Shown: in pieces, positions 1-7,687 of the stretch | How positions within the stretch are numbered: position 1 is the stretch's first letter | Layout: every line of letters begins with the position of its first letter | Program-made: the position numbers and the translations under genes | The notes under the pieces: model-generated | What the model was told of the DNA's origin: nothing | Seen by the model: the letters and a program-made list of their open reading frames with translations, nothing else | The model's database searches: none | Source: an uncultured Clostridia bacterium | Lineage (GTDB): Bacteria; Bacillota; Clostridia; TANB77; CAG-508 | DNA: 47,819 bases | Assembly: GCA_948530865.1 (NCBI GenBank) | Contig: CAOTKV010000001.1 | Span: 407,953-455,771 of the forward strand | Direction of reading: 5' to 3'

Positions 1-425
1 TTCATTACCCACATAACATTTGAAAATTTCTCTGATATTAACTCATATGTATAACATCTAGCATATATATTTTGATTTATTAATTGATTAAAATAACTAA
101 CATTAATAAGCAAAATCTCACAATCTTCTTCTGCTATCATTAATGTATCAAATGTAATTTGTTTTATTACACAATCTGCTGATAATACGCAAACATCATT
201 TTTAGAAAGTTTAAATAGTGTTATTTCTCTACCTTCTTCTGAAACAATACATGTTCGTATTTGTCCTTGAGTAATAATCATCATTCCTAAACATTCATTG
301 TTTTCACTATGAATAATACTACCTTTTTTATATTCTTTTATTACTGAATTTTTAATTAATTCTTCTTGTTCTTTAACTTTAAGTTTATTCCAAAATTCTA
401 ATTTACTTAAATAATTATTTTTCAT
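1..425 (-). CDS. Crp/Fnr-family regulator, C-terminus cut by window edge
   Basis: Reading leftwards from an ATG at 425 the frame stays open to the window edge, giving about 141 residues that begin MKNNYLSKLEFW. The visible part looks like the N-terminal cyclic-nucleotide-binding-like sensor half of a Crp/Fnr regulator: a beta-roll with stretches such as GSIIHSEN, MIITQGQIRT and REITLFKLSKND. The DNA-binding helix-turn-helix would lie outside the window. An AGGTGAAAG ribosome binding site precedes the start, and only 12 nt separate it from the ferredoxin gene, so the two are probably co-transcribed. Clostridial Crp/Fnr proteins of this kind often control redox or nitrosative-stress genes. That role is inference, and the ligand cannot be read from the sequence. 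Confidence 0.75.
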   Translation of the reverse strand, partial: MKNNYLSKLEFWNKLKVKEQEELIKNSVIKEYKKGSIIHSENNECLGMMIITQGQIRTCIVSEEGREITLFKLSKNDVCVLSADCVIKQITFDTLMIAEEDCEILLINVSYFNQLINQNIYARCYTYELISEKFSNVMWVM

Positions 426-437
426 TCTTTCACCTAT

Positions 438-626
438 TTATTTTAAAACTAGTGCTTTTTTAGGACAGAAATTTGAACATTTACCACATCTTATACATTT
501 TTCATAATCTATTTTTGGTGCCTCAAATTCATTTTGTGATAAAGCTCCTACTGGGCATACATTTACTGCAGGGCATTTATGATTTTGAGGGCAATTTTCT
601 GTTATTATTTCTAATTTTCTTTCCAT
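438..626 (-). CDS. 2[4Fe-4S]-type small ferredoxin
   Basis: A 62-residue protein with two cysteine clusters. The second is canonical (C44, C47, C50 and C54, in CIRCGKCSNFCP). The first is spread out (C12, C18 and C24 before PVGAL) and lacks the usual CxxCxxC spacing, so its cluster may be atypical or share ligands. It is likely a cytoplasmic electron carrier. The start has a strong AAAGGAGG site, and the Crp/Fnr gene follows 12 nt downstream. A ferredoxin next to a Crp/Fnr regulator suggests that the regulator senses redox state, which is inference. Confidence 0.85.
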   Translation of the reverse strand: MERKLEIITENCPQNHKCPAVNVCPVGALSQNEFEAPKIDYEKCIRCGKCSNFCPKKALVLK

Positions 627-680
627 ATAATAACCTCCTTTAATTATTATTTATTCAATATTTTTATAATTAATTACTTA

Positions 681-1037
681 TTATTTTGATTTTTTATAAA
701 TATTATTACAAGCTTTACAAGTGATTTCTAGATTATAGTTTTCAAGCTTTTTATCTAATATAGTAATTAATGGTTCATTATCTTTTGCGCAACATAATCT
801 ATTTTTAATAGTAATTAATTCATCACTACATTCTTTCCCTGTTTTACTATCTTCAAAATCTAATAATATGCTTCCTTCGCTTCCACAATTACATTTATAT
901 TTTAAAACTAATTTGTCATAAGTTGAATAACATATATATCCTATGTTTTCATTGCATTTATCACAATATGTCCAACCACCATAATTTGTAGCTAATCTTG
1001 TGTTTACTAATTCTTTATTTTTTAAAACTCTTGGCAT
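681..1037 (-). CDS. Small cysteine-rich (zinc-ribbon-like) protein of unknown function
   Basis: 118 residues with several Cys pairs: CDKC near residue 25, CNC near 49, CC near 82 and CKAC near 107. These look like zinc-ribbon knuckles. I do not recognise a named family. Its start overlaps the 3' end of the upstream DUF5131 gene by 16 bp, so the two are translationally coupled and probably work together. No signal peptide or membrane segment is visible, so it should be cytoplasmic. It could be a nucleic-acid-binding or metal-binding partner of the radical-SAM-like protein. That is suggested only by position and cysteine content. Confidence 0.6.
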   Translation of the reverse strand: MPRVLKNKELVNTRLATNYGGWTYCDKCNENIGYICYSTYDKLVLKYKCNCGSEGSILLDFEDSKTGKECSDELITIKNRLCCAKDNEPLITILDKKLENYNLEITCKACNNIYKKSK

Positions 1038-1756
1038 TTTTTATCTCCTTTTTTATAATTAATATTTGCAAGTTTTGCTTGTTTACACAAGTCCTTTGTC
1101 TGTATTTTATATTGTTTTCCATCTTTTATTGTATAAGTTCCACATTGTCTAAACTCAAAATCAACTTTCTTTCTTATACATTGTTCTCTAATATCTAATG
1201 CCCAATCATAATTAAATGTCCTAGCATTAATATCAGATTCACCACCTACTACAACTAATTCAACATTATCAAGATATTTTTCAATGTCTATTTTCTCTAA
1301 TAATGGCTGAGCTGTTATACATTTATGTTTTATTGGTAGCTCTTTAAAAATTGATAATTTATAATCAGCATTTTTTTGATTTTCAATTGTGTTACATACA
1401 ACTACATTATCATAGCCATCATTCCAATCATCAGGAATACATTTAATAAATCTATCTATTCTTTTTGTTAGAAACAGAAAGGTACAGTCTTGTCTTTCTT
1501 TAATCATTTTCCAACAGTCATTTCTCCACTCATCTGCTTCTTCAATTAGAAAATCAGTAGAAAAGCATAAATAAACAATTCCAGATTTCATTTTATAATT
1601 GCCATTTTTTAATTTCTCTATTGGTTTTTCAAAGTCTTTTGTTTTTACAATTTCATTTGTATTAACATTTCTTTTTTGGTCACCTTTATGTATATAACAA
1701 TATTTACAGCCTTCACTACACTTTTTGCAACCTCTCCAAGGATTCCATATTGACAT
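1022..1756 (-). CDS. DUF5131 (phage Gp37/Gp68) family protein, radical-SAM-like
   Basis: 244 residues. The start IWNPWRGCKKCSEGCKYCYI is typical of the DUF5131/Gp37-Gp68 family and carries a CxxxCxxC cluster-binding motif (CSEGCKYC) like radical SAM enzymes. The central LFLTKRIDRF, VVVGGESD and QCG segments also fit the family. The biochemical role of this family is not established. It is found in phages and bacterial repair or defence neighbourhoods and is distantly reminiscent of spore photoproduct lyase. Here it follows a DUF4406-like gene by 19 nt and overlaps the zinc-ribbon gene by 16 bp. A second radical-SAM-like protein (DUF1848) begins the same run. Confidence 0.85.
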   Translation of the reverse strand: MSIWNPWRGCKKCSEGCKYCYIHKGDQKRNVNTNEIVKTKDFEKPIEKLKNGNYKMKSGIVYLCFSTDFLIEEADEWRNDCWKMIKERQDCTFLFLTKRIDRFIKCIPDDWNDGYDNVVVCNTIENQKNADYKLSIFKELPIKHKCITAQPLLEKIDIEKYLDNVELVVVGGESDINARTFNYDWALDIREQCIRKKVDFEFRQCGTYTIKDGKQYKIQTKDLCKQAKLANINYKKGDKKCQEF

Positions 1757-1775
1757 ATATTATTTCTCCTAAAAT

Positions 1776-2084
1776 TTATCTTTTTATAAAATCTGTATAG
1801 TATAAAATTTCTTTATTTAATGATTTTGCAAACTCAATCTCGCTTTTTGTACTATTTCCAATATATCCATTTACATTTACAACTAATATAGCATCTGCAA
1901 GCTTTATTTTTTCTTTGTGCATTCTATCAAGCATTAAAGCTTGTTCTTCTGTATAAACTTCTTTATTAGGCTTAGTTAAATCTATTGGTGTTATCATGCA
2001 ATTTCCTTTTAATGCCATTTCTTCTGTTATTTCTTTCATTTCTTTTTCAAATTTATAACTACCACATACTGTTATTATTTTCAT
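1776..2084 (-). CDS. DUF4406 / nucleoside 2-deoxyribosyltransferase-like protein
   Basis: 102 residues with a Rossmann-like start (MKIITVCGSYKFE) and the segment NGYIGNSTKSEIEFAKSLNK. This resembles the active-site region of nucleoside 2-deoxyribosyltransferase-like proteins, where a Glu in S-x-E-I-E-x-A contacts the nucleoside. The protein is shorter than true deoxyribosyltransferases (about 150 residues), so substrate turnover is uncertain. The start is supported by AGAAGGAGAT, which lies inside the 3' end of the tag remnant just upstream. In the operon it sits between alkyl-DNA repair genes and DUF5131, so a role in nucleotide or damaged-base metabolism is a reasonable guess only. Confidence 0.6.
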   Translation of the reverse strand: MKIITVCGSYKFEKEMKEITEEMALKGNCMITPIDLTKPNKEVYTEEQALMLDRMHKEKIKLADAILVVNVNGYIGNSTKSEIEFAKSLNKEILYYTDFIKR

Positions 2085-2086
2085 TT

Positions 2087-2176
2087 TTACATCTCCTTCT
2101 TATACATAAAGCATTCTTTATCATGATATTCTACATATTTAGGATTTTTCAAATTATACCATTTACACCTTATCAT
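2087..2176 (-). pseudogene. tag: 5' remnant of DNA-3-methyladenine glycosylase I (tag)
   Basis: A 29-codon frame starting at an ATG that overlaps the ogt stop codon (ATGA). It reads MIRCKWYNLKNPKYVEYHDK, then E, then an unrelated tail CFMYKKEM and a stop. The first 21 residues match the N-terminus of Tag, which has R-C-x-W, P-x-Y and YHDxEWG, with Cys4 and the His of YHD as zinc ligands. The match ends exactly where EWG should continue. About 160 further residues of the enzyme are missing, so this is a deletion remnant joined to the ribosome binding site of the next gene. It shows the operon once carried a second alkylation-repair enzyme next to ogt. No activity is expected. Confidence 0.7.
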
Positions 2177-2712
2177 AACGCAGTACCTCGTTTTGGAATA
2201 AAGTATTTACTCATATCATTTCCTTCTAATTTCAATAATTCTACTTTGTTTTTTATGCCTCCGCCATAACCTGTTAGACTTCCATTTGCTCCAACTACTC
2301 TATGACAAGGAATAATAATACAAATTGGATTCCATCCGACTGCTCCTCCAACTGCTTGTGATGACATTCTTTTTATACCTCTTTTTTTAGCAATTATTTT
2401 AGATATATTATTATATGTTATAACTTTTCCATATTCAATAGTGTTCATTATATCAATTACTTCTTGTCTAAACGGTGTTAAATTTTTTATTTTATATTTT
2501 GGAGTAAAATTAGGATTTTTACCACTAAAATATAAACTTAACCATTTACTTGTTTCTCTAAATATTTCTAAATCTTTTTCTTCACAATCTATTATGTGTT
2601 TAGAAGAATCTCTTGAATCTTCAAACCATAAACCAGTTAAATTTTCTCCATCACTATTCATTATCATATTTGAAAATTCATTTGGAGTTTTATAAATATA
2701 TTTATAAGTCAT
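2173..2712 (-). CDS. ogt: Methylated-DNA--protein-cysteine methyltransferase
   Basis: 179 residues. The C-terminal half holds the suicide-acceptor motif IIPCHRVVGANGSLTGYGGG, where the Cys of PCHRV takes the alkyl group from O6-alkylguanine. It is preceded by the helix-turn-helix and arginine-finger region (SSQAVGGAVGWNP). The N-terminal part (FEDSRDSSKHII) is the shorter Ogt-like domain. The length fits Ogt/MGMT proteins. It lies 16 nt downstream of DUF1848, and its stop overlaps the start of the tag remnant, so it belongs to a multi-gene repair operon. The protein acts directly on damaged DNA in the cytoplasm. Identification is firm; whether it is alkylation-induced cannot be seen. Confidence 0.95.
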   Translation of the reverse strand: MTYKYIYKTPNEFSNMIMNSDGENLTGLWFEDSRDSSKHIIDCEEKDLEIFRETSKWLSLYFSGKNPNFTPKYKIKNLTPFRQEVIDIMNTIEYGKVITYNNISKIIAKKRGIKRMSSQAVGGAVGWNPICIIIPCHRVVGANGSLTGYGGGIKNKVELLKLEGNDMSKYFIPKRGTAL

Positions 2713-2728
2713 ATGTAAGCCCCCTAAA

Positions 2729-3670
2729 TTAAATAAAACTTATTTGCTCACCACTTTCCTTTACAATAAAACTATCTTGCTTTGCATCTGTTATTTTATC
2801 GTTTTCTCGTATATTTCCTAATAATAATGGTGAATTTTTATCATGTAATTTTACATTTTCTTTTGCTAAATCTGGTCTTTTATTTGCATAACAATATTTA
2901 CAACCATTTAAACAAGTATCATATGCTCCAATGTCTCTACTTGGTATACAATGACAGCCTTTTCTCATAGGTTTTGCTTTTACATTTTTATATTTTACAC
3001 TATTTGCTTGTTCTAATATTTCTGATGTTGTACAACCTGATACGTGAATTCCATATTCTTCATAATTTTCATCAGTACCACAAGTTTGAATATATAAATT
3101 ATATTTTTTTGATATTTCTCCAATGCCTTTTAAAATTTTTATTTTATCGACTTCTGTAAAAGGAATAATTTCTGGCATATTGTAATCTAATTTTTTATAC
3201 ATTTCTACAAAACTGAAGATTCCTCTTTGAACATATGGTGCAATTTGTTTTGCCATATATTCAAAAGTTTCTAAATGCTTTTCTACTGTATATTTTTCAG
3301 TTAAAAGAATTGGATCATATCTCCATAAAACTTTTTCTTTTCCAACAATTTTTGAAAGCTCTATTAAATTTTTTATTGATTCGTTAATAACTGGTACATA
3401 TGGTTCTACATCTTTGCCATATGCTGTTATTGTATAATGACATATTATTCTATACTTTTCATTTATTTCTTTCATGTATTTTAAAATTGGTTTATAATTT
3501 TTTGAACAAAACATTAAGCAATCTACATCTTTTGGATTTAAGCTTATTTTTGATACATTCTTTGGAAATAATGGATTTCTTGAATATGCAAATCCTTCTT
3601 TTATTCTATTCATTAACCACTGGCTATAATAATTTACTATATCTGTTCTTCCACCTACATTTACTATCAT
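2729..3670 (-). CDS. DUF1848 family protein, radical-SAM-like
   Basis: 313 residues starting MIVNVGGRTDIVNYYSQWL, which is typical of DUF1848. Key segments are LWRYDPILLTEKYT in the middle and a C-terminal CLNGCKYCYANKRPD, giving a CxxxCxxC motif of the radical SAM / spore-photoproduct-lyase type. Extra Cys residues (CGTDE, GCTTSE, GCHC) may bind a second cluster. The reaction of this family is not established. It is the first gene of the operon, with a good promoter at 3703-3731 and a GAGG site before the ATG, followed 16 nt later by ogt. The association with ogt suggests a DNA-damage role, which is inference. Confidence 0.9.
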   Translation of the reverse strand: MIVNVGGRTDIVNYYSQWLMNRIKEGFAYSRNPLFPKNVSKISLNPKDVDCLMFCSKNYKPILKYMKEINEKYRIICHYTITAYGKDVEPYVPVINESIKNLIELSKIVGKEKVLWRYDPILLTEKYTVEKHLETFEYMAKQIAPYVQRGIFSFVEMYKKLDYNMPEIIPFTEVDKIKILKGIGEISKKYNLYIQTCGTDENYEEYGIHVSGCTTSEILEQANSVKYKNVKAKPMRKGCHCIPSRDIGAYDTCLNGCKYCYANKRPDLAKENVKLHDKNSPLLLGNIRENDKITDAKQDSFIVKESGEQISFI

Positions 3671-3702
3671 TGTTTTTAACCTCTTTGCAAACTTATGTTT
3701 GT

Positions 3703-3731
3703 ATATTATAACAAAATATTACTTATGTCAA
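3703..3731 (-). promoter_or_regulatory. Promoter of the DUF1848-ogt operon
   Basis: Reading leftwards: TTGACA (3731-3726), then TAATAT with a 17-nt spacer (or an overlapping TATAAT with a 15-nt spacer), ending about 30 nt before the DUF1848 start codon. It is a near-consensus sigma-A promoter. No clear operator was seen. Confidence 0.65.
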
Positions 3732-3747
3732 TATTTTTTAAAAGAAC

Positions 3748-3777
3748 AATAACACCTACCTTTCGATAAGTGTTATT
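3748..3777 (-). terminator. Probable terminator after the MATE-kinase fusion gene
   Basis: An 8-bp stem AATAACAC/GTGTTATT with a 14-nt loop, followed leftwards by a short U-rich run (GTTCTTTT). It lies about 45 nt past the stop of the gene ending at 3823 and just before the next promoter. The stem is AU-rich, so it may be leaky. Confidence 0.45.
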
Positions 3778-3822
3778 ATATCACAGTTTCCATATGTATA
3801 ATTTTTTCTTTATGCTTTGATT

Positions 3823-5874
3823 TTATTTAGCCCTTTTTACGATATAATTTTCTAATATGTCTATTGTCTGATTAACACCTAACTTTGATGTATCAATACA
3901 TAAATCATAATTATTTCTATCTCCCCAAGTTTGATTTGTGAAATGATTATAATATTCAGCCCTTTCTTTATCTATTTGCTTAATTTTCTTTTTAGCAATA
4001 GTTGAATTTAAGTTTTCAAATTTTATCTTTCTATTAACTTTAAATTCCATATCTGATGAATAAATAAATATTTTAATTACATTTTGATTATCTTTTAAAA
4101 TATAATCAGAACATCTTCCAATAATGATAGAACTTTCTACACTATTGTATAAATCTTCTATGACTTTTGCTTGTTTTAGGAATAAGTTATCATCAGCACT
4201 AATAGGAGATAACTCACTATTTTTCGAAAATACATAGTTTGTTGCAAATCCATACCAGAAACTTGATTTTTGTTTTTCATCAACTTTTTCTAGCATTGCC
4301 ATATCAATATTATAATTTTCTGAAACTTTTGCTAATAATTCATTGTCATAGCATTTTACATTTAATCTTTTGGCTAATTCTTGTCCTATATATTTTCCAC
4401 CACTACCAAACTCCCTACCAATAGATATAACAAAATGATTATTTATTTTTTCTATTAGTTTATTATCTGTAACATTACTTTCTTCAATATTTTCCTTTGC
4501 TAATTTACTAATCTTTCTACATTCTATGCTTACAAATATAACTGTAACAATAAATGCTCCTATATCAGATACAGGTCCAGCCCATAACATTGTATATAAA
4601 TTTCCACATAATCCAAATATACATACCCCAGGAACAAGTAGTATAACATCTCTCATTAAAGACAATGTCATTGCTTTGTAAGGTTTATCTATTGACTGTA
4701 AATAGATGCAACTTGCTTTTTGAATACAACAAAGTAATATTCCTCCTAGATATATTCTAAAAGATAAACAAGCATATTCTTGATAAAATTCTAAATTATT
4801 AGCATGTCCTCCAAACAAATTAACAATAAAGTTTGGTGCAAATTCAAATAATAACATAGATATAGTGCCAATTATAATATTTGCAATTAGAATTAGCTTA
4901 TATGTTTCTAATACTCTTTTATACTTTTTTGCTCCATAGTTAAATCCAATTATTGGTTGTCCTCCAACTGCAACGCCTAAACTAAATGCTAATACTATGG
5001 CGAATATTTTAAATACGATTCCTAATGCTCCTCCTGCATCTGTTGCATTTTCTCCACCTATTGTTCCTACAACATTATTTGCTACAATGGTAATAATTGC
5101 AATAGATATTTGTGTAATAAAACTTGAAATTCCAAGTTTTAAAAGTTTTCCTAATACTTTTGTATTAATTTTAAAACTTTCTTTTGTTAATTTCATTAGT
5201 TTTGGTTTTCTAAAATATATTGCACATAATAAAGCTGATACAATTTGTCCAGCTATTGTTGCAATAGCTGCTCCTTGAACTCCTAAATCAAATACAAAAA
5301 TAAAAATTGGGTCAAAGATTAAGTTTATAATTGCTCCTACTATTGTTGAAATCATTGAATATCCAGGTGCTCCACTTGCACGAATTATTGATGCCATGGC
5401 GGATAGCAACATATAGAATGGTGTTCCACATAATATTATCTTATAATATTGTTCTGTAAATAATATACATCTTTCATCATATCCATTTACACCTAATAAT
5501 CCTAGTATAGGTTTTATAAAAATAAACCCTACAATTACTAAAACAATACTTAATAATATTACTGTAATAATTGCATTTCCTACACTTTTGTTGCTTGTTT
5601 TTTCATCTTTTGCTCCAAGAGAAATGCTAAATAAAGTTGCACAGCCATCTCCTATTAATTGTGCAATAGCCAATGCTACAACAGTAAATGGAAACACTAG
5701 AGTTGTTGCCATTATACCTGCTGTTCCTGCACCACTATTTCCTATAAATATTTGGTCAACTATATTGTAAAGGGCACTTACTAACATTGCAAGTACACAA
5801 GGAATTGAAAATTTAATTAGTAGTTTTTTTATTGGTGCATTTGTTAAATAAAAGTTTTCATTTGATTCATTCAT
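3823..5874 (-). CDS. MATE-family transporter fused to a cytidylate-kinase-like domain
   Basis: 683 residues in two parts. Residues 1 to about 455 form a complete twelve-helix MATE transporter (APIKKLLIKFSIPCVLAML; VDQIFIGNSGAGTAG; GQPIIGFNYGAKK), the Na+/H+-coupled drug/toxin extruder family. From about residue 480 to the end lies a roughly 204-residue P-loop kinase of the cytidylate-kinase-like family. It has GREFGSGGK at about 486-494, SSIIIGRCSDYIL, and RNNYDLCIDTSKLG near the end. The linker is short and charged, so the kinase would face the cytoplasm. The substrate of either half is unknown. The same two proteins occur as adjacent genes at 36506-38457, which argues for a functional link. 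A promoter and an intrinsic terminator lie in its leader. Confidence 0.9.
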   Translation of the reverse strand: MNESNENFYLTNAPIKKLLIKFSIPCVLAMLVSALYNIVDQIFIGNSGAGTAGIMATTLVFPFTVVALAIAQLIGDGCATLFSISLGAKDEKTSNKSVGNAIITVILLSIVLVIVGFIFIKPILGLLGVNGYDERCILFTEQYYKIILCGTPFYMLLSAMASIIRASGAPGYSMISTIVGAIINLIFDPIFIFVFDLGVQGAAIATIAGQIVSALLCAIYFRKPKLMKLTKESFKINTKVLGKLLKLGISSFITQISIAIITIVANNVVGTIGGENATDAGGALGIVFKIFAIVLAFSLGVAVGGQPIIGFNYGAKKYKRVLETYKLILIANIIIGTISMLLFEFAPNFIVNLFGGHANNLEFYQEYACLSFRIYLGGILLCCIQKASCIYLQSIDKPYKAMTLSLMRDVILLVPGVCIFGLCGNLYTMLWAGPVSDIGAFIVTVIFVSIECRKISKLAKENIEESNVTDNKLIEKINNHFVISIGREFGSGGKYIGQELAKRLNVKCYDNELLAKVSENYNIDMAMLEKVDEKQKSSFWYGFATNYVFSKNSELSPISADDNLFLKQAKVIEDLYNSVESSIIIGRCSDYILKDNQNVIKIFIYSSDMEFKVNRKIKFENLNSTIAKKKIKQIDKERAEYYNHFTNQTWGDRNNYDLCIDTSKLGVNQTIDILENYIVKRAK

Positions 5875-5898
5875 AAATCTAATACCTCCCTTAAATTT

Positions 5899-5964
5899 TC
5901 AGCAAAAAAAAAATAGCGTAGAAATCCTTTTTGTCGGATTTCTACGCTTTATTCTGCTGTCCAT
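5899..5964 (-). CDS. Candidate leader peptide overlapping the attenuator
   Basis: A 21-codon frame from ATG 5964 to TGA 5899. It begins MDSRIKRR, continues NPTKRIST and ends LFFFC, with the Phe codons being the U-tract itself. It runs through both arms of the attenuator hairpin, as in leader peptides that control resistance genes by ribosome stalling. Against it, no ribosome binding site precedes the ATG. The predicted transcription start is only about 3 nt upstream, so it would have to be translated leaderless. It may be a chance frame. Confidence 0.35.
   Translation of the reverse strand: MDSRIKRRNPTKRISTLFFFC
5904..5948 (-). terminator. Intrinsic terminator/attenuator in the leader of the MATE-kinase gene
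   Basis: A perfect 13-bp stem (AGCGTAGAAATCC at 5915-5927 paired with 5936-5948), an 8-nt loop and ten consecutive U residues on the minus strand (5904-5913). It lies downstream of a consensus promoter at 5974-6003 and ends only about 30 nt before the start codon at 5874. It therefore interrupts the leader of that gene rather than merely ending the isc operon. Readthrough must be regulated or partial. Confidence 0.85.
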
Positions 5965-5973
5965 GACTTTTAT

Positions 5974-6003
5974 ATTATACAAAATTTTCTTTTATTTTGT
6001 CAA
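5974..6003 (-). promoter_or_regulatory. Promoter of the MATE-kinase fusion gene
   Basis: Reading leftwards: perfect TTGACA (6003-5998), 18-nt spacer, perfect TATAAT (5979-5974). The predicted start point near 5967 gives a leader of about 90 nt that contains the attenuator hairpin. Confidence 0.8.
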
Positions 6004-6066
6004 GAATGGATTTTAAATTTTTTATAACTTTTTGTTATTATATTATTATTTAATCTTAACGACAAC

Positions 6067-6489
6067 TTACTGATGTTCTTTTAAATTACATTTTTCCTTT
6101 ATTTCTTCCTCTGTAAGTTTTCCTTCTTTTCTGTAATAATCTGCAATAGCTTCATGAATTGCTTCTTCTGCTAAAACAGAGCAATGTAATTTTACTGGTG
6201 GAAGTCCACCTAATGAATTTACAACATCTGTGTTTTTAAGTTTTAATGCTTCTTCTATTGTTTTTCCTTTTATCATTTCTGTTGAAATACTACTTGTTGC
6301 AATTGCTGCACCACATCCAAAAGTTTTAAATTTTACATCCACTATAATACTATTTTCTACCTTAATAAACATTTTCATAATATCTCCGCAAACAGGATTT
6401 CCAACTTCTCCTATTCCAGAAGCATTTTCTATTTTTCCTACATTTCGTGGGTTTGTATAATGATCAACTACTTTTTCTGAATATTCCAT
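6067..6489 (-). CDS. iscU: Fe-S cluster scaffold protein IscU/NifU-like
   Basis: 140 residues of the U-type scaffold family. Its three cluster-binding cysteines are all present: C34 in GNPVCGD, C59 in TFGCGAA and C103 in KLHCSVLA. The Asp after C34 that governs cluster release is also there. The protein receives sulfur from the cysteine desulfurase encoded just upstream (stop and start overlap by one base, TAATG) and assembles [2Fe-2S]/[4Fe-4S] clusters in the cytoplasm. The length matches clostridial NifU-like proteins that lack extra domains. It is co-transcribed with iscS from the IscR-type promoter at 7688-7742. Confidence 0.95.
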   Translation of the reverse strand: MEYSEKVVDHYTNPRNVGKIENASGIGEVGNPVCGDIMKMFIKVENSIIVDVKFKTFGCGAAIATSSISTEMIKGKTIEEALKLKNTDVVNSLGGLPPVKLHCSVLAEEAIHEAIADYYRKEGKLTEEEIKEKCNLKEHQ

Positions 6490-7670
6490 TATTTATTTTC
6501 CTCCTCTATAAATTTCTCCCATAATGGTGACATTTCACGTAATCTGCCTACTATTTCTACTAAACTTTCTACAACATAATCAATTTCTTCTTTTGTATTA
6601 TATTTTCCTATTGAAATTCTTAATGAACCATGTGCAATTTCATGAGGCAATCCTATTGCAAGTAATACATGAGATGGGTCAAGTGAACCTGAAGTACAAG
6701 CACTACCACTTGATGCACAAATTCCTTTTAAGTCTAAATTTAAAAGTAAGCTTTCTCCTTCAATAAATCTAAATGAAATATTGCTATTTCCAGGTAATCT
6801 TTTTTCCATATCTCCATTAATTTTTATATATGGTATTTTTTCTTTTACTTGACTTACATAATAATCTCTTAATTCTTTAATTTTTTTATTATGTTCTTCT
6901 AAATCTCTGTATGCAAGCTCCATAGCCTTAGAAAGTCCTACTATTCCTACTACATTTTCAGTACCTGCTCTTTTATTTTTTTCTTGATGTCCTCCATTTA
7001 TAAATTTGTTAAACTTTATTCCTTTTTTTACATATAAAACTCCAATTCCTTTTGGTCCATAGAATTTATGTGCTGATAATGAAAGACTGTCAATATTTAA
7101 TTTTTCTACATCTATTTCTACACTTCCAATTGCTTGTACACTATCTGTATGAAAAATAATATTATGCTCTTTTGCAATTTTTCCTATTTCTTCTATTGGC
7201 TGTATTGTGCCAATTTCATTATTTGCAAACATTATTGTAATAAGTGTAGTAGTAGGTTTTATAGCATTTTTTAACTCCTCTAAATTGATAATTCCATTTT
7301 CACCTACACTAATATAACTTACTTCAAATCCTTCCTTTTCCAATTGTTTGCAAGTTTCTAAAACTGCTGGATGTTCGATTTTAGATGTAATAATGTGATT
7401 TCCTTTATTTTTATAACTGTAAGCAATTCCTCTAATTGCTGTATTATCACTTTCGCTTCCACCTGAAGTAAAGTAAATTTCATCTGGCTTGCAATTTAAG
7501 ATCTCTGCTATTTTTTCTCTTGATTCTTCAACAACTTTTCTATTTTCTCTTCCTAATTTGTATATAGATGATGGATTTCCATAGTTATCTAATAAATATG
7601 GCATCATAGTTTTTACAACTTCTTCATCTGTTTTGGTTGTAGCATTATTATCTAAATATATAGTATTCAT
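6489..7670 (-). CDS. iscS: Cysteine desulfurase IscS/NifS
   Basis: 393 residues of a class V PLP enzyme. The N-terminus MNTIYLDNNATTKTDEEV is diagnostic. The PLP lysine lies in LSAHKFYGPKG, the substrate-phosphate region in TSGGSESDN, and the mobile-loop catalytic Cys in SSGSACTSGSLDPSH. It converts cysteine to alanine and passes the persulfide to IscU. A good AAAGGAG site precedes the ATG. The gene has its own promoter, flanked by two copies of an inverted repeat, downstream of iscR. The NifS/IscS clostridial subtype is clear; which Fe-S clients it serves is not. Confidence 0.95.
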   Translation of the reverse strand: MNTIYLDNNATTKTDEEVVKTMMPYLLDNYGNPSSIYKLGRENRKVVEESREKIAEILNCKPDEIYFTSGGSESDNTAIRGIAYSYKNKGNHIITSKIEHPAVLETCKQLEKEGFEVSYISVGENGIINLEELKNAIKPTTTLITIMFANNEIGTIQPIEEIGKIAKEHNIIFHTDSVQAIGSVEIDVEKLNIDSLSLSAHKFYGPKGIGVLYVKKGIKFNKFINGGHQEKNKRAGTENVVGIVGLSKAMELAYRDLEEHNKKIKELRDYYVSQVKEKIPYIKINGDMEKRLPGNSNISFRFIEGESLLLNLDLKGICASSGSACTSGSLDPSHVLLAIGLPHEIAHGSLRISIGKYNTKEEIDYVVESLVEIVGRLREMSPLWEKFIEEENK

Positions 7671-7687
7671 TTTTAACTCCTTTTCAT

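Noticed and set aside
1985..2269. Plus-strand open frames opposite the minus-strand genes (for example 1985-2269, 3400-3711, 15870-16349, 26114-27010)
   Set aside because: They lie antisense to well-supported genes, lack ribosome binding sites, encode low-complexity hydrophobic sequence caused by AT-rich complement, and match no family.
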